Source: Deltaproteobacteria bacterium
GTDB taxonomy: Bacteria; Myxococcota_A; Polyangia; HGW-17; JAJRWW01
Reading direction: 5' to 3'
Assembly (NCBI GenBank): GCA_029938605.1
Contig: JAOZUO010000028.1
Coordinates: forward strand, 1 to 59,459
Length of the DNA: 59,459 nt
A program made the translations under genes and the position numbers. Below are positions 14,443-26,085 of the stretch, piece after piece; within the stretch, counting starts at the first letter, position 1, and each line of letters begins with the position of its first letter. Below the pieces are notes generated by a model. That model saw only the letters and a list, made by a program, of their open reading frames with translations. It searched no databases and was not told the origin of the DNA.

Positions 14443-16938
14443 TTAATTATCTGGGCGGACCCGGATCAAGGGACCCATCTGTAGGGCTCCGGTGGCTGTG
14501 TCGATGACGCCCACGCGGTGCAGGAGCGAGGAGCGGCCGTTGCAGTTGAGGTCTCCCATGGCGCGGAGCACCACCCGTCGGCGTAGGGATCCGGGCTCCA
14601 GGATCAGTTGGTATCGGTACAGGTGGGACCCCGAGAGTCGGAATCCCAGGCGCCGCCAGGTAGGATGGATCCAATCCTTGGGTCGGCTCTCGCAGCGGCG
14701 GACGCCGCCCTTGCAGCAGGAGTGGATGGGAGTGATACGGGTGGATCCCAGCGAGCGATACCAGCGTCGACGCGCGGCGGGGGGCAGGGTGCGGGCCTTT
14801 TGGGCCAGGTTCTGGATTGCTCGCGCCATTCGGCCCAACTCCCTGGGGGCCTCCCGGTGCGCGGTGATCACCTGGCGGTGGCGAGACCATGGGAGGTAAA
14901 CGGACACGAACAACCCCTCCAGGCCACCGTTGGGCACACCCCGACGGTGGGCCAGGATGCGGCTGGCCTTGGCGCGCAGTGGCGACGCGGCGGGCAACCG
15001 GGCGAGGGTCCTGAGCCGGCTCAGGTGGCCTTCGCGGTTTCCCCCCCACTTTTTGATGAGCGCCTCGCGGTACCCGTTGTCCAATGTGATCGTTGGGCCT
15101 GGTTTTTTTTTCGAGTTCGGCTGGTTTTGGGCCCGGTTCTGGGGACGTGGTTTTGTCAGAAGGGAAATTCCCAGGTGGCACCCGACGCCCATTGCGAGAT
15201 CTTTGCACGAAAGGGTGGCTTCATCGGTCAGGTCGAGCAGAGCGCGGATCCAGTGCATGGCACCTCGGGAGGAAGGGGCCAGTTCACTGAGCCAGCGGTG
15301 TGCGGCGGCGCGTTGGACCTTGGGCAGGGAGTACAGAGGGTCATCCGGCCGGAGGTAGGCGGCTACGGTGTGGTCATCGGCGAATCCCCGGCGGCCCACG
15401 GCGCCGCCGAGCTGTTGCAGGAAGGGGGTGTCGGGCTGGTCCACCCGGGCCAGGATCCGACGAAACAAGTTCGGGTCGGTGGCCACCACCAGATGTCGCT
15501 GGGCCACGCCCCACAGGAGGGTCATGCGGCCGTTGCGCAGCCTCGGGGCCCCGGTGCCGGCGTTGGGGGGCACTCGCAGGATCAAGCGGTGGGTGGCGAC
15601 GTCCCCCAGGCTGGAGCGGGTGTGGGAGAGATCCCAACCCCGGCCGCGGCCCCGCACGTTCTTCTGCCAGGCTCCAATACGAGGGCCCAGCATCAGCATC
15701 AGCCGCTTCATGGCGCGCAGCCCCCTGGAGCGACTCCGCAGGCCCAGGATGGCGGCCACCCCCGCGTGGTTAGAAAGGAGCACTACCTCGCCGCTGAGCA
15801 TTTCATCGGTCAGGGTCTCACCGCGGACCCGCCGGCTACGGACGAGGCTCACGGCCGGGCGCAGTCGGGGCACCAGGCGTTGGAGGTGGTCGATCAGGAG
15901 CCGGGGTTCGATCCGCAGCCGCATCACCAGGGGGGCGGAGACGGTGGCGGCGAGGCCGCTATGGCCTGGTTTGGGCAAAAGAGGGCTGGGGACCCGAAGG
16001 GAGCTCCCGGAGGCGCCGAGAGCCAGCCCATACAACTGGAGTCGCCGGTCGAGGGACATGGTCAGCCAGAGACCTCGTGGAGCCCAACCCAACAGGTTTT
16101 GCGCCCCTATGTACAGCGATCGGATGAGCTCCGGCCCAGGCCCGGCGTGATGGGTGTCTGGGGTGTCTGGGGTGTCTGGAGTGTCTGGAGTGTCGGATGG
16201 TGGCCCGAGCCAGATCCCCACGCGCTCTTGCAGAAAACGACCGTCCACCGGGCTGAGCTTTTTCTGCCAGAGGTTCCGCTTGGAGGACCGGATCGTGGAC
16301 TCCAGGCGCGCCGGGTCCACATTGGCGCACCAGGACACCTTGCCCCGGGTGGCACAGGTCCATTGGCCCATTTGGAAGGCTGGGCGGAAGGCCGGCTTGC
16401 CCGCAATCTGAATCCGCTTCACCGGTCCCTGCTTACGGTCACCCTGGTGACGGACGGCCTGGTTGATCGTCTCGAGGACCTTGCCCAGCCGCGCCGACCG
16501 AAAAGCCAGGACCGTGGCGCCGTTTGCATGGCGGTACAGGGCGCCGCCGCTCCCGGGCTGTAGCCCCAGCCGGGCCCAGACGTTGGGCGCCAGGGGCCAG
16601 GCACCCCACTGGCGCTTGAGGCGAGCCTGCCATCCCCGGAGGATCGGCGCAATTTGGGAGTGGTGACCAAGAAGGGAAGCCGCTTCGGCCAGCACACCTC
16701 GCAGGCGGCCGAGATCCGCCGAGACCACGGCCCAGCGCGCGTCGGCGGGTACCCGGCGCAGCCACCTGGCCAGGGGCGGATCGCTCCTTTGGCTGGTGAC
16801 CACGGGCTTGGGCCCGGGCGATTGGGATCGACGCCCGGTCGGTTGTCGATCCCGGCAGGCGTTGACCAGGCCCACTACCAGTAGCAGTGGCAGCAGCATT
16901 GGCAGTAGCAGGGCCCCTACAGTTCCACGGATCTTCAC
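14443..16938 (-). CDS. Large hypothetical exported protein
   Basis: An 831-residue protein without a recognised catalytic domain. The first 28 residues form a signal peptide ending in VNAC, a plausible but imperfect lipobox. The body alternates Leu-rich and beta-like segments (for example LARWLRRVPADARWAVVSAD) and resembles the DUF3352-type proteins seen as lipoproteins in deltaproteobacteria. A low-complexity (TPD)n run (about residues 248-262) comes from a 9-bp DNA repeat. The last 150 residues include two Cys close together and a beta-rich end. It is followed downstream by a spacer with several TTAAT motifs (about 14410-14447). Function is unknown. Confidence 0.7.
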   Translation of the reverse strand: MKIRGTVGALLLPMLLPLLLVVGLVNACRDRQPTGRRSQSPGPKPVVTSQRSDPPLARWLRRVPADARWAVVSADLGRLRGVLAEAASLLGHHSQIAPILRGWQARLKRQWGAWPLAPNVWARLGLQPGSGGALYRHANGATVLAFRSARLGKVLETINQAVRHQGDRKQGPVKRIQIAGKPAFRPAFQMGQWTCATRGKVSWCANVDPARLESTIRSSKRNLWQKKLSPVDGRFLQERVGIWLGPPSDTPDTPDTPDTPDTHHAGPGPELIRSLYIGAQNLLGWAPRGLWLTMSLDRRLQLYGLALGASGSSLRVPSPLLPKPGHSGLAATVSAPLVMRLRIEPRLLIDHLQRLVPRLRPAVSLVRSRRVRGETLTDEMLSGEVVLLSNHAGVAAILGLRSRSRGLRAMKRLMLMLGPRIGAWQKNVRGRGRGWDLSHTRSSLGDVATHRLILRVPPNAGTGAPRLRNGRMTLLWGVAQRHLVVATDPNLFRRILARVDQPDTPFLQQLGGAVGRRGFADDHTVAAYLRPDDPLYSLPKVQRAAAHRWLSELAPSSRGAMHWIRALLDLTDEATLSCKDLAMGVGCHLGISLLTKPRPQNRAQNQPNSKKKPGPTITLDNGYREALIKKWGGNREGHLSRLRTLARLPAASPLRAKASRILAHRRGVPNGGLEGLFVSVYLPWSRHRQVITAHREAPRELGRMARAIQNLAQKARTLPPAARRRWYRSLGSTRITPIHSCCKGGVRRCESRPKDWIHPTWRRLGFRLSGSHLYRYQLILEPGSLRRRVVLRAMGDLNCNGRSSLLHRVGVIDTATGALQMGPLIRVRPDN
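16153..16197. repeat. Five 9-bp tandem repeats inside a coding region
   Basis: Five units of GGTGTCTGG (the last two start with A, and the final one is degenerate) encode the Thr-Pro-Asp run of the hypothetical exported protein on the minus strand. The repeat length is a multiple of three, so copy-number changes would keep frame. Confidence 0.85.
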
Positions 16939-17028
16939 AGAACTATGTGTAGCGGTTTTCCGCCGTCGCTGCCACCCGAATGCCGAAGACCTGCTTTTTC
17001 GATCCCTTGAGTGGTAGATTGCTAAGGG

Positions 17029-17997
17029 ATGACACTATCGGTGGTACTGGATTTCGAGCGTCCCGTGCTGGAGCTCGAGCGCAAGATTGAGGATTTGCAG
17101 GGCCAGGCGGCCCGCGGCGCCGACCTCGTGACCGAGATCACCCGACTCGAGCGCAAGGCAGAGAAGCTGCGGGCCAAGACCTTCAAAGGGTTGTCGCCCT
17201 GGCAGCGGGTGCAGTTGGCGAGGCACCCGGCCCGGCCCCGCCCCCACGACCTGGTCCCCCGGGTGATCGAGGACTTCGTGGAGCTGCAGGGCGACCGGGT
17301 CACCCGAGACGATCCGGGCATCCTCGCCGGCCTCGGTTCCCTGGATCGGCGGAGTGTGGCGGTGCTGGCCCACGGACGGGGACGTCCGGCTCCCGGTGGT
17401 CGTCGCTGGACCGGGCCCCCGGACGCCGGGGGACTACGGAAGGCTCGCCGACTGGTGGATCTGGCCCAGCGATTCTCGTTGCCCCTGGTGACCTTCGTGG
17501 ACGTGGCTGATGACGAACGGAGGAGCGGGCTGCGCGCGACGCGTACGGCCGAGCCCATGGCCGGGCTGCTCACTGCGTTGATGGGGCTCGGGACGCCGAG
17601 CGTGTCGGTCATCACCGGGGAGGCTTACGGCGCCGCGGCCATGGCGCTGATGGCGTTGGACCGGGTGGTCATGTTGCAGTACGCGGTCTGTGCGCCCCTG
17701 CCCCCGGAGCGATGCGCTATCCGCGAGCATGGCGAGCCAGGGAGGGCTGAGGCCCTGGCGTCGACCCTGCGCCTCACGGCCGACGATGCCCACGCCGTGG
17801 GCCTGTGCGACGACGTGATCAACGAACCCCCCGGGGGCGCCCACCGCAGCCACCGCCAGGCCGCGAAGAGCGTTCGCGTCGCCTTGGTCCGCGGGGTCAC
17901 TGCCCTGGAATCGGTGGACCCCGCCCAGCGTCTCGACGATCGCCGAACCCGCCTCGAGACCCTCGGCCAGCTCGTGGCGGTTGGGCCCAAAAAATAA
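17029..17997 (+). CDS. Divergent AccA-like carboxyltransferase alpha paralog
   Basis: A 322-residue protein, the same length as AccA (about 319). Its first 130 residues match AccA well: FERPVLELERKIEDL, then LSPWQRVQLARHPARPRPHD and EDFVELQGDR. The last third keeps ADDAHAVGLCDDVINEPPGGAH. The central active-site region has diverged. The usual 'DTpGAYPG..AE.RGQ' is FVDVADDERRSGLRATRTAE, and the oxyanion glycine pair GEGGSGGA is GEAYGAAA. Ordinary AccA forms the acetyl-CoA carboxylase transferase with AccD, but no accD lies nearby. It may be a second, specialised or inactive carboxyltransferase. The next gene is tRNA-Gly on the opposite strand. Confidence 0.78.
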   Translation: MTLSVVLDFERPVLELERKIEDLQGQAARGADLVTEITRLERKAEKLRAKTFKGLSPWQRVQLARHPARPRPHDLVPRVIEDFVELQGDRVTRDDPGILAGLGSLDRRSVAVLAHGRGRPAPGGRRWTGPPDAGGLRKARRLVDLAQRFSLPLVTFVDVADDERRSGLRATRTAEPMAGLLTALMGLGTPSVSVITGEAYGAAAMALMALDRVVMLQYAVCAPLPPERCAIREHGEPGRAEALASTLRLTADDAHAVGLCDDVINEPPGGAHRSHRQAAKSVRVALVRGVTALESVDPAQRLDDRRTRLETLGQLVAVGPKK

Positions 17998-18001
17998 AGA
18001 C

Positions 18002-18033
18002 AAAAAAAAGCGGCCTCTTTTCAGAAGCCGCTT
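18002..18033 (-). terminator. Rho-independent terminator for tRNA-Gly
   Basis: A 7-bp stem (AAGCGGC/GCCGCTT) with a 12-base loop is followed on the minus strand by a run of eight T. It lies 3 bases after the tRNA-Gly 3' end. It could also help end the convergent AccA-like transcript. Confidence 0.8.
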
Positions 18034-18034
18034 G

Positions 18035-18108
<74 letters not shown>

Positions 18109-18371
18109 GAACCGGATCTATTTACCCGAAGGACCTCCGCCTCGTCAAGTAGCGGGTTTTCGGTCATACCAGCCGCCTTATTACCGTCGCCTTTGTGATG
18201 TACGTCACGCCATGACCAATCACGGCTTTGTTTCCGGCATGATAGCTGCCAATCTGTAAGGTCGAAGCTGTCCTTCTGGCAATCGGTCCGCCGGTTGGTT
18301 ACCAACGGATACAGGTTTTTGCTCGAAACCCGGACGCAAATCTACAACTCTGTAGGAAGTAGGAGGATTTG

Positions 18372-19553
18372 TTGCGGCATAGAAGATTCATCGTCAGTGC
18401 ATCGTTGCCCGTGGGGTTGCCCGTGGGGTTGCTCTTCGTAGTGTTGTCCTGGGTGGCCCTCGTGGCGGGTTCCGGCTGCAATCGGGCCCAAGGAGACCAG
18501 AGCAATAAGAAGCGAGCCGTGCCCGTGGAGGTTCAGGCCGCGTCCACGGGCACCCTGGTGTACGAGGTGCGTTTGGCCGGCGAGATCCTGGCGGACGTGG
18601 AGATCCGGGTCTTTTCCTTGATCCCCGAGCGCATCACCAAGCTCAAGTTCGAGGAGGGAGACCGGGTGAAAAAGGGCCAGGTATTGGCGGTGATCAAGCC
18701 CGGCGCCCTGTGGCAGGCCGTGCGCCAGGCCAAGGCCGGCCTGGCGGCGTCCAAGACCCAACGCAAATTGGCCAAAATCGAGCTGGACCGCGCCCGGAAG
18801 CTCTTTGAGTCCCGCACGGTGGCCATGGCCGCGGTGCAGCGGGCCCTGGCCCAATTCAATGTGGCGGACGCGCAGGTTCAGCAGATGTCGGCGGCGGTGG
18901 GACAGACCTTCAGCACCATCTCGAACGTGGTGATCAAGGCTCCCATCTCCGGGGTCGTGGGCCAGCGGTTTCTGAACCGGGGTGATCTGGCGGGTCCCGC
19001 CGTGCCCCTGTGCACCATCATCCAGACCCGGTCCGTACGTGTGAAGGCCATGGTTACCGAGTTCGATCTGGTCAAGCTCAGCAAGAATCAGCCCGTGCGG
19101 ATCTCGGTGCCGGCCTACAAAAAGCGGCTGTGGCGGGGCAAGGTGGACTACATCTCCCCGGTCTTGGATCGACGTACCCGGGCGGCCTGGGTCACGGTGC
19201 TGGTGAAGAACCCGGGCGGAGCTCTTCGGCCGGGCATGTTCGCGGACCTGGTGGTGACCACGGGCCGGCGGTCCGGCGTGATCCTGATCCCGGCCCGGGG
19301 CGTGATCCGGCGCATCAACGAATTGGGCAAGGTAAATTTCCTGGTGTTTCTGGCGCACCAGGGGCGCGCGGATTGGCGGACGGTGGAGATCGGCCGACGT
19401 CAGGGTGCCAACATCGAGATCGTGCGCGGGCTCAAGCCGGGCGATCCGGTCATCGTGGCGGGCAACCACAAGCTGCGGGACAAGACCAGGATCCGGCGTC
19501 GAGCGTCAAAAGGACCTGGGGGACCTGGGCGCCCAGGGCCGAGGCCGAGGTAG
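18372..19553 (+). CDS. RND efflux periplasmic adaptor lipoprotein (membrane fusion protein)
   Basis: A 393-residue protein of the HlyD/AcrA adaptor family. The N-terminus is a signal peptide with a lipobox GSGC. Next come the lipoyl-like half-motif (ERITKLKFEEGDRVKKGQVL at about 90-109), a helical hairpin rich in Ala, Lys and Gln (about 115-180), and the return lipoyl strand with KAPISGVVGQRFLNRGDLAG (about 190-209), then beta-barrel and membrane-proximal domains. The start is taken as TTG because AGGAGG lies 5 bases upstream (18361-18366); a TTG three bases earlier is possible. It is followed 3 bases later by the RND pump gene, so the two form one operon. No outer-membrane channel gene is next to them. 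Confidence 0.9.
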   Translation: MRHRRFIVSASLPVGLPVGLLFVVLSWVALVAGSGCNRAQGDQSNKKRAVPVEVQAASTGTLVYEVRLAGEILADVEIRVFSLIPERITKLKFEEGDRVKKGQVLAVIKPGALWQAVRQAKAGLAASKTQRKLAKIELDRARKLFESRTVAMAAVQRALAQFNVADAQVQQMSAAVGQTFSTISNVVIKAPISGVVGQRFLNRGDLAGPAVPLCTIIQTRSVRVKAMVTEFDLVKLSKNQPVRISVPAYKKRLWRGKVDYISPVLDRRTRAAWVTVLVKNPGGALRPGMFADLVVTTGRRSGVILIPARGVIRRINELGKVNFLVFLAHQGRADWRTVEIGRRQGANIEIVRGLKPGDPVIVAGNHKLRDKTRIRRRASKGPGGPGRPGPRPR

Positions 19554-19556
19554 CCG

Positions 19557-22832
<3,276 letters not shown>

Positions 22833-22916
22833 CCGACCCCCCTTCAGACATGAGTTCGCCATTGTGGCCGAGGATGCCCAGGGAGGATGCCCAGGGGGGG
22901 CGAAAAAAACATCTGT

Positions 22917-23630
22917 CTACTGGACGCAATCTTTGGTGCGGGAATTCCTTCGGATCTGGTCCATGGACTTTTGGCAGGCCTGGGATATTTTTGCGCGGCC
23001 GGCCGGAGTTTTGAGAATCTCCCGGTAGGCGCGTTTCTGGGTGCGCCAGGCCCTCAGCATGGCGGGGCCACCAGGCGGCTGAAGCTTCTGGGTGTAGCAT
23101 CGGAAGTAGGCATCGAGAGCGTCGCAGGCGGCCACGCCGAGACTGGCATCGTCGAGACCTTTTGTCCGTTGTGGCGAAATTCCCAGGCCGAAGCTTGTCT
23201 TGCCGACTCGGCACCAGAGTACGGTCCAGGTCGCGCCGCGTTGCCGGACCCAGCACAAGAGGGGGTCGGTGCGAGAGCGCAGGCTGGTCGTGTTACGCAC
23301 GAAGGTCCTCAGGCGACCCCTCACTGTTTTTCCGAATAGCCATCGTTTGAGGGTGAGCGCCGAGCCAATCTTATCAACGTCTACGATCTGTTCACCCTTG
23401 CGGGGGGGGCGACGGGCCAGCGTCTGTGCCAAATGGCGGTGGATGGCCTCTGCCAGTGGTGCGTAGCGGGTGTTGGGGGCCACCGACACCGTTTGGTCAC
23501 CGGCGGTTGGCTGCTCGGCAACCTTGGATTTGCATCCTGGGGTGACGACGGTCCCAAGGGCCCAGATCGTGCCCAGGAGAGTGGACATGCCCCAGCTTGT
23601 GAAGGATCCTGAAGATCGTGTCAGCCGCAC
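22917..23630 (-). CDS. Hypothetical lipoprotein
   Basis: A 237-residue protein with an N-terminal hydrophobic stretch ending in VTPGC, a lipobox. The remainder is basic, with scattered Cys (LLCWVRQRG, VAACDALDAYFRCYTQKL, SQACQKSMDQI) that may pair. No known motif is recognised. The GTG start gives a charged n-region before the hydrophobic core; an ATG at 23588 is an alternative with fewer positive charges. It begins 17 bases after the stop of the displaced tail of the VLRF1-like gene and may be in the same transcript. Confidence 0.6.
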   Translation of the reverse strand: MRLTRSSGSFTSWGMSTLLGTIWALGTVVTPGCKSKVAEQPTAGDQTVSVAPNTRYAPLAEAIHRHLAQTLARRPPRKGEQIVDVDKIGSALTLKRWLFGKTVRGRLRTFVRNTTSLRSRTDPLLCWVRQRGATWTVLWCRVGKTSFGLGISPQRTKGLDDASLGVAACDALDAYFRCYTQKLQPPGGPAMLRAWRTQKRAYREILKTPAGRAKISQACQKSMDQIRRNSRTKDCVQ

Positions 23631-23646
23631 GGCTCCTGCCCCTTGT

Positions 23647-23829
23647 CTATTCGGATTGGCCCTCGATGTCGTATTTGAACTCTACCAGAAATGAGCCATT
23701 CTGGACGGGAAAGCTGACCGATCCTTCAACGGCGGTGTCTGTGACAATCACGGTAGAGCTTGTGAGTGGATATCGAGCGACTGTAGCCGGGAGTGAGAAT
23801 CGGTCAATCGTGTCCAAGGAGTGCGTCCA
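23647..23829 (-). pseudogene. Frame-displaced C-terminal tail of the VLRF1-like gene
   Basis: In a different frame from the upstream gene, this stretch encodes about 58 well-formed residues, beginning near TIDRFSLPATVARYPLTSST and ending FKYDIEGQSE before TAG. It has beta-strand character and ordinary codon choice and has no start of its own at that point. Joining it to the gene at 23804-24547 requires a one-base shift near 23804-23820. It is either a true frameshift mutation, a sequencing error, or programmed recoding. Confidence 0.55.
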
Positions 23830-24547
23830 CTGCTGGCCAGTTGCCGTCGGCGCAGGCGAGCTGGCCCTGGCGAACGAAGTAGTTGACTGCCCCGAGCTCT
23901 TTGAAGTTGGGGATGCGCACCGACCTGGGGATTTTGGCGAGTCGCGGGTCGTTCTTTGCAATGGGCGCCGGAACCTTGGCGCGGTGGAGGAGGCCCCACA
24001 GTCGGGCGGTACAGCTGTAAAGTACGCGCCCCGCAGACGCGTGGGGCCAGCTCCCGAGACGCGCATTGATCTCGTTGAAGAAGGCCACGGTGTTGGCCAG
24101 CCGAATGCGCGACCCAGCCCGCGATTTACCCTTGCGTTGGAGATACGTGATCTGTGCTTTTCCCTGCTTTTTGCGAACCATGTATTTGCGAATCACTTTG
24201 TGCTTCAGCAATTGGTCACGCTCATAGTATCCCAGGGCCGCGTGACCGGCTTGAATCAATACGATCAAGTAGGGGGGTGGGTTCGGCTGCAGCTTCGGCA
24301 GATAGGATTCGAGGCTCTCGGCGCGCAACTGCGGATACAACACGCTCTGGGCTGAATCAAACTCTCGCTCGGCGATCGGTGGACCGACCAGCGGCAGTCG
24401 GAAGGTGAACGCTCGTTCCCCTGCGTCGGAAGTGGCCACCAGCTGGTGCTTCTCTATCGACAGCTCCAGGTCCCACTGGTCACAGTCTCGAAGCCGCTCC
24501 AGAAGCTGGATCGAGGTCTGGTAGTCAAGCTGACGCGTTTCAAGCAT
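23804..24547 (-). CDS. VLRF1-like (Vms1/eRF1-superfamily) domain protein
   Basis: A 247-residue protein. Residues 93-165 match the Vms1-like release-factor domain: a hydrophobic strand with GHAALGYYERDQLLKHK, then IRKYMVRKKQGKAQ (119-132) and GKSRAGSRIRLA (140-151). In Vms1 the corresponding loop is KQGGSQ, where the Gln helps release stalled nascent chains from tRNA; here it is KQGKAQ with Gln about 132. Bacterial members of this fold are little studied. The remaining sequence has no obvious motif. The frame ends abruptly at 23804 while a protein-like tail continues in another frame, so the gene may be frameshifted. Ribosome rescue or tRNA hydrolysis is an inference from the family. Confidence 0.65.
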   Translation of the reverse strand: MLETRQLDYQTSIQLLERLRDCDQWDLELSIEKHQLVATSDAGERAFTFRLPLVGPPIAEREFDSAQSVLYPQLRAESLESYLPKLQPNPPPYLIVLIQAGHAALGYYERDQLLKHKVIRKYMVRKKQGKAQITYLQRKGKSRAGSRIRLANTVAFFNEINARLGSWPHASAGRVLYSCTARLWGLLHRAKVPAPIAKNDPRLAKIPRSVRIPNFKELGAVNYFVRQGQLACADGNWPAVDALLGHD

Positions 24548-24631
24548 TGGTTGTCGAGCTTTGCACGACTGAAGTGCTCTGACAACGCTAGCCTGAGCGC
24601 TGCTGGCTACCCGTTGATCTGAACGGGGACG

Positions 24632-24676
24632 GGGGACGGTCCAACGATCTTCCTGATTTCAGGGACGGTCCAACGA
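24632..24676. repeat. Pair of 16-bp direct repeats
   Basis: GGGACGGTCCAACGAT occurs at 24632-24647 and again at 24661-24676 in the region upstream of the VLRF1-like gene. No coding frame is evident here. The 336 bases between 24548 and 24883 hold these repeats, an inverted repeat and, presumably, divergent promoters. Confidence 0.8.
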
Positions 24677-24717
24677 TTTTGTTTTTTGCTCCTCGTCCGT
24701 TGCTAGATAGTGGACCC

Positions 24718-24793
24718 CGTCGTATACGAAAGCGGGGCCATTTCGAGGAGCGTTCTCACGCTTGATTCACCTCGGCTCAGCTTTCGTACACGA
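24718..24793. repeat. 15-bp inverted repeat with 46-base spacer
   Basis: GTCGTATACGAAAGC at 24718-24732 is complementary to GCTTTCGTACACGAC at 24779-24793 with one mismatch. It sits about 90 bases before the metalloprotease remnant. It could be an end of a small lost element or a protein-binding site; there is no T-run, so a terminator is unlikely. Confidence 0.6.
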
Positions 24794-24883
24794 CGCGGTG
24801 CTGGCAACATCCCGCGGCAATATCTCGCCCGGATCGGACCCGAAGGCGGCGAGCTCACGCCTTGGTCTGCTAAACTAAAGGCC

Positions 24884-25657
24884 ATGGTCTCGATTGTCCG
24901 TAGAGTCCGCAGAGCCGCGTGGATTGTGGTTGCGGTGGGTGTTGTGGGGCTTGGCGCCTGTATTTCGCCTCTCGAGGAGGAGATGCCTTGTCCGCAGTGT
25001 CTGGCCAAGAGTGATTCTGCCGGGGTCTGGAGGTATCGGATCGAGGCGCTGGACCCGGAAGACGAGAAGTCGGGTCGATGCTTGGCCGAACGGACTACGG
25101 GAACCGTTCGGTTCCAAATAACTGAGGATTACCTCTTCGCGTGGCTTCTTACCGAGCCACTGACTGTAGAGGGGTGTTCCGGATACCAGCTTTTAGACTG
25201 CGGTGCACTTATCATTGGTGCTTGGAAGGTTCGGCACTTTGACAAGCGGACGTACTGCCCAGATCGCACCGGAGAATGGATCAGCATTATTGAGGAGAAT
25301 GGCTCCTGCTACCATTGGTACGAGCGACGCTACATCCAGGTGGACTGGAGTTTCAACCTCGGGATCCATAATGAGGTAGAACGGCTCACAGACGGCGTCA
25401 TCGAGGTCGAGCCGATCCATCACGATGCCCCCTCGCCTAATGACGCCTTGTTTCCCGAGATTGATCTGGGCGCCGCGTCCAGGGCGAAGCGGTTGTCGGT
25501 GAGCAGTGTCGGGCTGGCGCGGTTGAGCACCTGTACCGATCCCGATTAGCCGACGATGGGATTGGAGTGCTTCTCCATCGACCTCGGTCCGGTCTCCTGC
25601 GATCTGCGTGAGGTCCGTCTCCGCCAGATCTTCGAGCAGCCGTTGGATCCGGAGTGA
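24884..25657 (+). pseudogene. Decayed N-terminal fragment of an exported metalloprotease-like lipoprotein
   Basis: The first 221 codons (to TAG at 25547-25549) encode a lipoprotein: a hydrophobic leader ending in LGAC, then TTGTVRFQITEDYLFAW and HWYERRYIQVDWSFNLG. These blocks match the N-terminal region of long (about 1000-aa) deltaproteobacterial zinc-dependent metalloproteases, as I remember that family. The HExxH catalytic region is absent. After the stop, the same frame continues for 35 codons (CFSIDLGPVSCDLREVRLRQ) with further family-like sequence before a TGA. This is a truncated, stop-interrupted remnant. The ATG at 24884 is chosen because it directly precedes the signal peptide. A fragment of the RND pump gene follows 25 bases later. 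Confidence 0.65.
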
Positions 25658-25682
25658 GCCGAAAGGGCGGTTAGCGCCCCTT

Positions 25683-25765
25683 CCATAGGCGGCGCGGCCG
25701 AGGACCAGAGGGAGTCCTTCAACTACCTGTTGGCGGCCATCGCCGTGGCCATGATGCTGGTGTAC
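25683..25765 (+). repeat. Displaced 83-bp fragment of the RND pump gene
   Basis: This segment matches 22207-22289 of the RND pump gene at 81 of 83 positions (differences A to C in a Lys/Asn codon and T to C in a Val/Ala codon). It is out of any gene context. It forms the left border of the region that holds the unknown/radical SAM pair. Confidence 0.9.
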
Positions 25766-25768
25766 GAC

Positions 25769-25863
25769 GCCGGGACGATATCCGGACACCGGGACGATAT
25801 CCGGACGCCGGGACGATATCCGGACACCGGGACGATATCCGGACGCCGGGACGATATCCGGAC
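25769..25863. repeat. Five 19-bp tandem repeats
   Basis: Five head-to-tail units of (G/A)CCGGGACGATATCCGGAC, with the first base alternating G and A. Each unit contains a GATATC centre between CCGG ends, so it is nearly palindromic. There are no unique spacers, which rules out a CRISPR array. They lie just after the displaced RND fragment. The 220 bases that follow (25866-26085) show no gene. Confidence 0.9.
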
Positions 25864-26085
25864 GCCATGGACCTAGAGACCAACTTGTGGATTCTAGACC
25901 GTCCGACTCAGCAAGAGCGCAGAATGAGTGCCGAATGTTGTCGGTCGAGTTGTCCTCGGGCCGGTCGATCTGTCCTCGAGCCGCGATTGGCACGTCGCTC
26001 GCATAAGGCATGACTCGCCGGGCGTGTGGAGCACGCCAGACCAATGGTCATTGGCAGTGACCTGAAACAATAGGAGCGTTTCATC

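Noticed and set aside
14400-14452. Repeated TTAAT motifs as a regulator array
   Set aside because: They lie downstream of one gene and around the stop of another, with irregular spacing, and look like AT-rich slippage.
13142-16563. Long plus-strand open frames opposite the MopE-like and large exported proteins
   Set aside because: Their translations are low-complexity and the minus-strand genes have signal peptides and recognised Cys motifs.
18109-18371. Possible small RNA or riboswitch before the RND operon
   Set aside because: No clear stem-loop with a terminator was seen; it is most simply the operon promoter region.
25769-25863. Five 19-bp repeats considered as a CRISPR array
   Set aside because: The units abut without spacers and no cas gene is nearby.
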